Assembly: GCA_051986465.1 (NCBI GenBank) | Contig: JBPYFB010000015.1 | Span: 1-21,054 of the forward strand | DNA: 21,054 nucleotides | Direction of reading: 5' to 3' | Source of the DNA: DATEJJ01 sp051986465 | GTDB lineage: Bacteria; Actinomycetota; Actinomycetes; Mycobacteriales; Micromonosporaceae | Shown: one piece after another, positions 14,802 through 21,054 of the stretch | Layout: the number at the start of each line of letters is the position of its first letter | Numbering within the stretch: position 1 is the first letter of the stretch | Translations under genes and position numbers: made by a program | Notes under the pieces: model-generated | What the model was told of the DNA's origin: nothing | The model's input: the letters and a program-made list of their open reading frames with translations, nothing else | The model's database searches: none

Positions 14802-15788
14802 GTGCTGCGATTCCTGGTCCGCCGCCTCATCTCCGCGACGCTCGTGCTGATCGCGATCAGCGTGCTGACCTTCCTGACGTTCTTCGCGTTGCCGAAGGAC
14901 CCGGTGACCGGGATGTGCCCGAAGAACTGCAACCCGGCCCGGCTGGAACGGGTACGCGCCGAGCTGGGCCTGTCGGATCCGCTGTACCAGCAGTACTTCG
15001 GATACATGAAGGGCATCTTCGCCGGCCGCGATCTGGGCAGCGCCGAGGGCGGCCGGTGCACCGCACCGTGCCTGGGATACTCCTATGTGAACAGTGAGCC
15101 GGTGAGCCAGACGATAACCCGGGTGCTGCCGGTGACGCTGAGCATCGTCATTCCGGCCGCCACCCTGTGGCTCGCGCTCGGCGTCGGGCTCGGTATGGTC
15201 TCCGCGCTGCGCCGCGGCAGCGTGCTGGACCGGTTGGCCATCGGCTTCTCGCTCACCGGCGCGTCCTTACAGCTGTACTTCGTCGGCGCCGTGCTGCTGC
15301 TGGTCTTCACGTACACCCTGCACCTGACGCCGGTCCCGCACTACACCCCGATCGACCAGAACCCGTTGCAGTGGGCGAGCGGCCTGGTACTCGCCTGGGT
15401 GACGCTCGCGTTCCTCTTCGCCGCCATCTACGCGCGGCTGTCCCGCGCGCAGATGCTGGAGACGCTCTCCGAGGACTTCATCCGTACCGCCCGTGCCAAG
15501 GGGCTCAGCAAGGCGCGGGTGTACGGGCAACACGCGCTGCGCGCGGCGATCACACCCATCATCACCATCGCCGGTATGGACATCGGCGGCGCGCTCGGCG
15601 GCACCGTGGTGACCGAGACCACCTTCGGCATCCAGGGGCTCGGCCGCACCACGTGGGACGCGGTGCGCGAGGGCGACCTGCCCACCCTGATGGCGACCGT
15701 ACTGATCGCCGCCGTCTTCATCGTCGTGGCGAACATCGTGGTCGACGTCGTCTACGCCTTCATCGACCCGCGGGTCCGGCTCCGGTAA
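14802..15788 (+). CDS. ABC importer permease (OppB/DppB class)
   Basis: Second permease, 328 residues. The first helix (about 8-30, RLISATLVLIAISVLTFLTF) leads into a long external loop holding the OppB signature DPVTG, ARLERVRAELGLSDPLYQQY and GIFAGRDLG. Further helices are seen near 110-132, 150-172, 190-210, 248-268 and 296-320, and the EAA loop is EDFIRTARAKGLSKARVYGQ (224-243). The external loop carries two Cys-x3-Cys pairs (Cys39/Cys43 in CPKNC and Cys86/Cys90 in CTAPC) that could form disulfides outside the cell. The start GTG 14802 follows GAGGT at a 4-base gap and lies 7 bases after the previous stop. It pairs with the OppC-type permease to form the channel. Confidence 0.92.
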   Translation: MLRFLVRRLISATLVLIAISVLTFLTFFALPKDPVTGMCPKNCNPARLERVRAELGLSDPLYQQYFGYMKGIFAGRDLGSAEGGRCTAPCLGYSYVNSEPVSQTITRVLPVTLSIVIPAATLWLALGVGLGMVSALRRGSVLDRLAIGFSLTGASLQLYFVGAVLLLVFTYTLHLTPVPHYTPIDQNPLQWASGLVLAWVTLAFLFAAIYARLSRAQMLETLSEDFIRTARAKGLSKARVYGQHALRAAITPIITIAGMDIGGALGGTVVTETTFGIQGLGRTTWDAVREGDLPTLMATVLIAAVFIVVANIVVDVVYAFIDPRVRLR

Positions 15789-15806
15789 CCGCGGGCATTC
15801 CATAAA

Positions 15807-15819
15807 GTCCACAATGGAC
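15807..15819. promoter_or_regulatory. Palindrome GTCCA-CAA-TGGAC before the binding-protein gene
   Basis: A perfect 5-3-5 inverted repeat in the 52-base gap between the last permease and the binding-protein gene. TAAAGT at 15803-15808 could serve as a -10, but no good -35 is present. The same TCCA-N3-TGGA pattern recurs inside several genes of the window, so it may be a genome-wide word rather than a local operator. Confidence 0.35.
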
Positions 15820-15840
15820 GGTACTCAGAGGGAGGGAGAT

Positions 15841-17583
15841 ATGCGACCACGAGTCGCCGCGGCGGCCGGTACGGCCATCGCGCTCGTTGTGATGGTAGGT
15901 GCCTGCAGCAAGAACACCGGGCAGAAGAGCACCACCGACACCAGCCGCAAGACCAGCGGCGTCATCGCCACCGACCCGAAGGACTCGCTCGGCCCGGCCA
16001 CACCGGTACCGGGCGCCGCCAAGGGTGGCACGTTCTACGTCCTGCGCCAGCCGAAGATCTCCCACCTCGACCCGCAGCGCGTCTACTCGTTCGCCGGGCT
16101 GATGGCCTCGCAGCTCTACGCCCGGACCCTGACCGCCTTCAAGGACGACGGCAAGGGTCACCTGACGCTCGTCGGCGACCTGGCCACCACCCCCGGCAAG
16201 GATGTCAAGGGCGACTGCACGACGTGGGAGTTCACCGTCAAGGACGGCGTCAAGTTCGAGGACGGCAGCCCGATCACGTCGAAGGAGCTCGCGTACGGCA
16301 TCGCCCGCTCGTTCAACCCCGACCTCACCAGCGGCCCGACGTACCTGCAGGAGTGGCTGGCGAACACCGCGGACTACGACACCGCGTGGGACTTCAAGGC
16401 GAACAAGACCAGCCTGCCGCCGGGTCTGACCACACCGGACGCCAAGACCCTGCGCTTCACGTTCGCCAAGGCACACTGCGACCTGCCGTTCGCCGCGTCG
16501 CTGCCGTTCACCGCGCCACTGCCGCCCGACAAGGACACCGGTGTCAATCTGGACAACCAGCCGTTCTCGTCCGGGCCGTACAAGATAACGAAGATCGTGC
16601 CCGGGGTATCGATGACCCTGGAGCGCAACACGTACTGGGACCCGGCCACCGACCCGGTCCGCCACCAGTACCCGGACAGCTTCGTGTGGTCGTACGGTGC
16701 CGACTCCACCTCGGAGGTGAACCGTGTCATCAGTGACAGCGGACCGGACCAGTCCGCGCTGTCCTGGGACGCCGTCCCGTCGACGCTGACCGCCCGGGTC
16801 TCCGGCGACGCGGCGCTGAAGAGCCGTACGCTACTGGAACCGACGCCGAGCGCGAACCGGTTGACCATCAACACGCTGCGCGTCACCGACCTGTCCATCC
16901 GGCAGGCGCTCAACTACGCGATCGACCGCGACGACCTCATCAAGGCGATCGGTGGCGCCACGGTCGCCTCGCCGATGACCACGCTGATGCCGCCGGCCAC
17001 CCTGGGCTGGCAGCAGTACGACGCCTATCCGGCGGGGCCGAACGGCAACATTGACAAGGCGAAGCAGTTGCTCGCCGGGCGCACGCCCGAACTGGTGCTG
17101 GGCGTCTCCGACGACGACACGAACACCCAGATAGGCACCCAGCTGAAGAACAACCTGGAGAAGGCCGGCTTCAAGATCACCGTCAAGACGATCCCGCAGG
17201 ATTCGAAGCTGGACGAGACGAAGAAGAAGAGCAACCCCTGGGACCTGTACGTCGACACCTGGGGCGCGGACTGGCCGAGCGGCGCCTCGATCCTGCCGCC
17301 GCTGTTCGACGGGCGCAGCATCAAGGCCGAGGGCAACAGTAACACCTCGTTCCTGAACGACACCGCGCTCAACGCGGAGTTCGACCGGGTGCTCGCCATG
17401 CCGCCGGACAAGCAGGGGCCGGAGTGGGCGAAGCTCGACAAGCGCATCATGGAACAGGACGCGCCGGCCGTACCGCTCTATGTGGACGTCGCCTTCTACG
17501 CGTTCGGCTCCAAGGCGGGCGGGCTCTTCATCGGCAGCGTCTTCGGCTACCCGTCCTTCGTCAACGCCTTCGTGAAGTCGTAA
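15841..17583 (+). CDS. Lipoprotein solute-binding protein, family 5 (OppA/DppA class)
   Basis: Extracytoplasmic binding protein of 580 residues, anchored by a lipid. The signal peptide MRPRVAAAAGTAIALVVMVG ends in the lipobox VGAC with Cys22 as the lipidated residue. The family 5 fold is recognisable: LRQPKISHLDPQRVYSF, VKDGVKFEDGSPITSKELAY (the extracellular family motif W-F-x-V-xx-G-V-KF-DG-P-TA-D), FSSGPYKI, LERNTYWDP, RQALNYAIDRDDL and a C-terminal AVPLYVDVAFYAFGS. It delivers its ligand to the two upstream permeases; this family binds peptides, and some members bind muropeptides, nickel or sugars, so the ligand cannot be named. The start ATG 15841 has GGAGGGAG immediately upstream, better than ATG 15814 in frame. 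It is the last gene of the plus-strand run and is followed by a strong hairpin. Confidence 0.93.
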   Translation: MRPRVAAAAGTAIALVVMVGACSKNTGQKSTTDTSRKTSGVIATDPKDSLGPATPVPGAAKGGTFYVLRQPKISHLDPQRVYSFAGLMASQLYARTLTAFKDDGKGHLTLVGDLATTPGKDVKGDCTTWEFTVKDGVKFEDGSPITSKELAYGIARSFNPDLTSGPTYLQEWLANTADYDTAWDFKANKTSLPPGLTTPDAKTLRFTFAKAHCDLPFAASLPFTAPLPPDKDTGVNLDNQPFSSGPYKITKIVPGVSMTLERNTYWDPATDPVRHQYPDSFVWSYGADSTSEVNRVISDSGPDQSALSWDAVPSTLTARVSGDAALKSRTLLEPTPSANRLTINTLRVTDLSIRQALNYAIDRDDLIKAIGGATVASPMTTLMPPATLGWQQYDAYPAGPNGNIDKAKQLLAGRTPELVLGVSDDDTNTQIGTQLKNNLEKAGFKITVKTIPQDSKLDETKKKSNPWDLYVDTWGADWPSGASILPPLFDGRSIKAEGNSNTSFLNDTALNAEFDRVLAMPPDKQGPEWAKLDKRIMEQDAPAVPLYVDVAFYAFGSKAGGLFIGSVFGYPSFVNAFVKS

Positions 17584-17596
17584 CAACTACGGCGAA

Positions 17597-17631
17597 TCCG
17601 CACCCGGGCCCTTAGCGGGCTCGGGTGCGGA
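17597..17631 (+). terminator. Strong hairpin terminator between convergent genes
   Basis: TCCGCACCCGGGCCC (17597-17611), loop TTAGC, then GGGCTCGGGTGCGGA (17617-17631): a 15-pair stem with one G-T wobble. It has no run of T after it, which is common in actinobacterial terminators. It lies 13 bases after the binding-protein stop and 28 bases before the end of the convergent galactosidase gene, so it may serve both. Confidence 0.85.
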
Positions 17632-17658
17632 CCCCGTTATCGCTCAACTTCCCTTCGG

Positions 17659-20600
17659 TCAACAGATGGTGGCTACGACCGTTCCGGTGCCGTGCTCGAC
17701 GGGATCGGGGCCGTACCCCGGATCGGTCCGTACCACGACCAGGTGCGTGGTGTCGCCCTTGATGGTGCTGCCGGTCTTGGTGACCTGGCCGGTCACGATC
17801 ACCGCGAGGTACTGCGGCAGCGGGCCCTGCGGTGGGCCGGCGGAGCCACCCTCCCGGCTGGTCCAGTCCGTACCGCAGCTCGGGGCCGCCGGGTTCGATA
17901 CGTACCCCTTGAACGCCGCGGGCGCCGACCCGTTCGACAGCCCGTTCTCCGTGGCCCAGGTATCGGCCCAGAACACCACGTTGCCGGAGGCCGAGCGGTC
18001 ACCGATGGCGAAGGTACCCCCGCCCGGTGCGTAGTCGTACGCGTACGCGGTCGTCCTGGCCGTGGCGAAGACCGTACCGGTGAACCGATCCGTGACGGTG
18101 ACACTGACCGGGTACGCGCCGTTGCTGGCGTACGTGTGCACACCGTTGACGCCGTACCCGTTGCCGCCGGCGGAGAGCGTCGCCGCCGAACTCGTACCGT
18201 CGCCCCAGTCCACCCGGGTGGCGAGTTGCGTACCGGCTGCGTCCGCCGGTACCGCGACCTGGCCGAGGGTTCCGGCGAACTCGGCGCCGACCCGGGACGT
18301 GATCGGGGACGCGGACACGGTCGGCGCGGCGTACCCGGGTGAGTCCACATCGGACACATCCACGCCGCCGGCCACCGTACCGAGGTTGGTGAGGCTGACC
18401 GTACCCAGGCCGCCGCCGGTCGCGCCGCCACCGGGGTTGTTGGTGATGACGGCGATGGCCAGCGTGTTGTGGCCGTCGTCGCGGATTCCGGTGTGCAGGA
18501 TGCCGTTGGGCAGCACGAAGGTGTGCTGCGGCCCGACGTTGTTGGCGTACTGGCCGAGGTTCCAGCCGTTGAGGAAGATGGTCGCCCGGTACGCCTTGCT
18601 GGCGGTGTCGTTGATGGTCAGGCCGAGCGAGGCATCCACATTGGACGGTTCGGAGAGGGTGAACGTGGTGCGGTACCAGGCGACCCCCGGGTTGGCGTCG
18701 CTCGCCGGCAGGGTCACCGGCGTCCAGTTGCTGTCCGGGTAACCGGGCAGGTACCAGCCGGCGTTCTCGCCGTACAGGCCGCCGTTGTTCATCGGCCCGC
18801 GCACCGTGTCGACGAGCTCCTCCCCGCCCTGGTTGCCCTGGATCCTCCAGGCGATCGGCGCGGTCGAGTCGGTGAACGTGGCCGATATCAGGCCGCGGGC
18901 GGCCTTGTTGGCGTTGTTGGAGTTGCCGTCCTCGCTGTGGCCCATGGTGCGCACCATGACGGCGAGCGTGTGCGGCGCGCCGGTCCGCTGCTCCGGCGGG
19001 ATGGTGAAGGTCGCGGTCGCGTTCTCGGTGGGGCTGGTCGAGTACACGGCCGGCGTGGGTAGCTGGTTGGTGCCCAGGTACTGGCCGTCGAGCCAGACCT
19101 CCATCATGCCGAGGGCGCCGGCCTGGTACCGGATGTTCACCGCGGTGGCGTCCGGAGCGGTGTAGCTGCCCCGGTACCAGATGTCGCCGTGGTGGAAACC
19201 GTAGTCGTCGGCGAACAGATCCGGCTGCCCGGCGGGGATCGCGGTCGTACTGTTCGAACTGGTCAGCGTGGCGTCCCGCCAGGTCGAGTCGTCGAAGCCG
19301 GGTTGCGCCTGCGGCGTCTCGTACTGGTACACCCAGTTGGTCAGGTCGGGCAGGGTGACGCTCGCCGCTCCGGCGATCGGATCGTTGGCGAGCAGGCCGC
19401 CGGCATCGGTTGCGGTGCTGGCGATCGGGGCGCCGTTCCAGGTGACGGTTTGCGCGTTCGGCGCCCATACCTCCAATGGCTGGGCCGTGCCGCTGTCACC
19501 GGTGAGGTCGGCGCGGCCGCCGCTGGCGACCGCGGTGCGCAGCAGTTGCGGTCCGCGCACGATGACCGGGCCGGCGCTGGTATCCAGCCGCGAGAAGGTG
19601 GCGGCGGCCGCGTCGTCGCCGAAGACGAGCAGCAGTGGGCGGGTACCGCCGCCGGTCACCCGCACCTCGGTGAGTCCGGTCTGGGTGTAGGACAGCCGCA
19701 GGTGGCCGGTGCTCGCGTCCCAGTCGCTGGTGGCGCTGCCGGAAAGGACGGTGACGGTTGGCTGGGCGGGGAAGCGCAGTACCGTCTCGGCGGCCTGGCC
19801 GGTGCGGCCGTCGAAGACCGCGATGTCCTGACCGTTGACGGTCGCGTGCGTCATGATCTCGGAGGACGAGTAGACCAGGTGCTGCGAGTCCATGTCGTAG
19901 TTGGCGGTGAGGATTTTCGCGTCCCGGCCGTTGAGTTCAAGGCTGCCCGACTGCGGGACGGTGAAGCTGCCGTCGGCTGTCGTGACGGGCAGGGTGAAGT
20001 GCTCGTCCACAGTGGAGTCATTGCGTACCACGTAGAAGGCGGTCCCGTCGGCGGGGTTCGTCACGTGGTAGACCCGTACCGTCGCACCGGTCGGGGTGAC
20101 GTCGGTGGCGGTGACGTCGCTGTCCCGGTCGACCTGGTCGATCGAGGGTACCGACTGGACGAAGTACCCCATCTCCTTCATCGCGGCGACCTTCGGCGTG
20201 GCCTGGCGCGCCTCGTTGAACGCGGCCCCGTAGTCGTAGGAGCTGTAGACGACGTCCGCGGGCAGCCAGCCCCAACTGGTACCGCCGAATGTCATGTACT
20301 TGCTCTGGATTTTGATGCCGTTGGCGATCGCGGTCAGCCCGGTGGAGCGCTCGTAGGTCGGGCCCATCCGGGTGTTGAGGCAGGAGTAGCCCACGCCGCC
20401 CCAGTTGTCGAACCAGCCGGCGCCGGCCTCGGCCCAGAGTCCGGGCGTGTTGGGAGACGCCGTGGCGCCGCCCTTCGCACCGCCGATGCCGAAGTACCCC
20501 CAGTCCGGCGGGGCGCTGGGCGTACCCGGATTGCCGGTGCTGGAGCACATTCCGCCGGGGTAGCCGTCGAAGCCGTACAGGTAGTTCCCGTCGGCGGGGG

Positions 20601-21054
20601 TCTGGGGGAAGCTGCCCGGCGTCCAGAAACCGTTGCGCCCCTTGTCGTTGTGGAAAATCGGTACGGTGATGCCGTCCGTACGCGCCTTCGCGTACAGGTG
20701 CGCCATGTAGTCCTGGCCGGTCGCGCTGGTGACGTTGTTGGCGTACTCGTTCTCGATCTGGTAGAGGATCACCGATCCGGAGCCGTTGGTGAGCTGGTGG
20801 CGGGCGAGTACGGCGTCGATCGCGGACTGCCACTCGTCGGTGTAGCTGAGGTAGGTCGCGTTGCTGGTCCGGTCGGTGCCGGGGGTACGCGCGAGCCAGG
20901 CCGGGAAGCCGCCGGAGTCGAGCTCGCCGTTGATGTACGGGCCGGGCCGGGCGATCACGTACAGGCCGACGTCGTTCGCCATGTCCAGCAGGCGGTCCAT
21001 GTCGCGTACGCCGGTGAAGTCGTACACGCCGGGTGCCGGCGAGTGGTAGCCCCA
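17659..21054 (-). CDS. Large secreted GH35 beta-galactosidase with PKD module, 5' end missing
   Basis: Glycoside hydrolase family 35 enzyme that removes terminal beta-galactose; 1131 residues are in the window and the frame is open to its edge, so perhaps 80-100 N-terminal residues with the signal peptide are missing. The fragment enters at WGYHSPAPGVYDF, the early GH35 motif. The acid/base lies in LYQIENEY (second Glu, codon 20748-20746) and the nucleophile in WAEAGAGWFDNWG (codon 20430-20428). After the barrel come the GH35 beta-sandwich and jelly-roll domains (WYRGSYTAPD, AWYRTTFTLSEP, FLNGWNLGQYANNVGPQ). Near fragment residues 910-995 is a PKD-like module (VDWGDGTSS, GVHTYASNGAYPVSVTVTD), then a Cys-containing C-terminal region ending ATIC. 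It is convergent with the importer operon and separated by a terminator, so a link to MurNAc salvage is doubtful. Confidence 0.93.
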   Translation of the reverse strand, partial: WGYHSPAPGVYDFTGVRDMDRLLDMANDVGLYVIARPGPYINGELDSGGFPAWLARTPGTDRTSNATYLSYTDEWQSAIDAVLARHQLTNGSGSVILYQIENEYANNVTSATGQDYMAHLYAKARTDGITVPIFHNDKGRNGFWTPGSFPQTPADGNYLYGFDGYPGGMCSSTGNPGTPSAPPDWGYFGIGGAKGGATASPNTPGLWAEAGAGWFDNWGGVGYSCLNTRMGPTYERSTGLTAIANGIKIQSKYMTFGGTSWGWLPADVVYSSYDYGAAFNEARQATPKVAAMKEMGYFVQSVPSIDQVDRDSDVTATDVTPTGATVRVYHVTNPADGTAFYVVRNDSTVDEHFTLPVTTADGSFTVPQSGSLELNGRDAKILTANYDMDSQHLVYSSSEIMTHATVNGQDIAVFDGRTGQAAETVLRFPAQPTVTVLSGSATSDWDASTGHLRLSYTQTGLTEVRVTGGGTRPLLLVFGDDAAAATFSRLDTSAGPVIVRGPQLLRTAVASGGRADLTGDSGTAQPLEVWAPNAQTVTWNGAPIASTATDAGGLLANDPIAGAASVTLPDLTNWVYQYETPQAQPGFDDSTWRDATLTSSNSTTAIPAGQPDLFADDYGFHHGDIWYRGSYTAPDATAVNIRYQAGALGMMEVWLDGQYLGTNQLPTPAVYSTSPTENATATFTIPPEQRTGAPHTLAVMVRTMGHSEDGNSNNANKAARGLISATFTDSTAPIAWRIQGNQGGEELVDTVRGPMNNGGLYGENAGWYLPGYPDSNWTPVTLPASDANPGVAWYRTTFTLSEPSNVDASLGLTINDTASKAYRATIFLNGWNLGQYANNVGPQHTFVLPNGILHTGIRDDGHNTLAIAVITNNPGGGATGGGLGTVSLTNLGTVAGGVDVSDVDSPGYAAPTVSASPITSRVGAEFAGTLGQVAVPADAAGTQLATRVDWGDGTSSAATLSAGGNGYGVNGVHTYASNGAYPVSVTVTDRFTGTVFATARTTAYAYDYAPGGGTFAIGDRSASGNVVFWADTWATENGLSNGSAPAAFKGYVSNPAAPSCGTDWTSREGGSAGPPQGPLPQYLAVIVTGQVTKTGSTIKGDTTHLVVVRTDPGYGPDPVEHGTGTVVATIC

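Overview
High-GC DNA (about 70% GC, third codon positions dominated by G/C, frequent GTG/TTG starts, leaderless-looking promoters, Tat-type signal peptides) points to an actinomycete, most likely of the Micromonosporaceae or a relative; the exact genus cannot be read from the sequence. The window is gene-dense: fourteen protein genes, two of them cut by the window edges, plus one candidate short leader ORF. I see no tRNA, rRNA, CRISPR array, transposase or phage gene, and no gene-free stretch longer than about 150 bases.

Layout. 1-846 (minus): murQ, MurNAc-6-phosphate etherase, 3' end outside the window. It is divergent from 992-4044 (plus): namZ (GH171/YbbC exo-muramidase) and a serine hydrolase of the AmiE/YbbE beta-lactamase fold, overlapping by ATGA. 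4087-5136 (plus): an RpiR/MurR-type regulator with a repeat-rich N-terminus. 5137-7198 (minus): two tandem sugar kinases of the BadF/NAGK class. 7335-8138 (plus): a DeoR-type regulator, probably preceded by a leaderless 13-residue leader ORF. 8218-9501: a Tat-exported C39-like peptidase. 9628-17583: a run of six genes, namely a secreted peptidoglycan amidase with a lysozyme/transglycosylase-like N-terminus, two Opp/Dpp-type ATPases, two permeases and a lipoprotein solute-binding protein. A strong hairpin terminator separates these from a convergent, very large secreted GH35 beta-galactosidase with a PKD module (17659 to beyond 21054).

How it fits together. Bacillus subtilis recovers cell-wall MurNAc with a cluster containing murQ, murR, murP (PTS importer), amiE, nagZ and namZ/ybbC. 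This window holds clear counterparts of MurQ, a MurR-like RpiR regulator, AmiE and NamZ. In place of the PTS it has an ATP-driven peptide-type importer and two cytosolic BadF-type kinases. It adds a second regulator and two more secreted enzymes that could trim peptidoglycan. The inferred route is: exported amidase, C39-like peptidase, AmiE-like enzyme and NamZ cut peptidoglycan fragments; the ABC system imports the products (peptides, muropeptides or MurNAc); a kinase makes MurNAc-6-phosphate; and MurQ splits it to GlcNAc-6-phosphate and D-lactate. No NagZ, NagA, NagB or PTS gene is visible here. The substrate of the importer and kinases is inferred from context only.

The most unusual DNA-level features are: a long hairpin repeat joining the two ATPase genes and contributing a tail to the first; a leaderless leader ORF coupled to deoR; a back-to-back divergent promoter palindrome between murQ and namZ; an in-frame 15-bp tandem repeat in the RpiR gene; and a recurrent TCCA-N3-TGGA palindrome scattered through the window.
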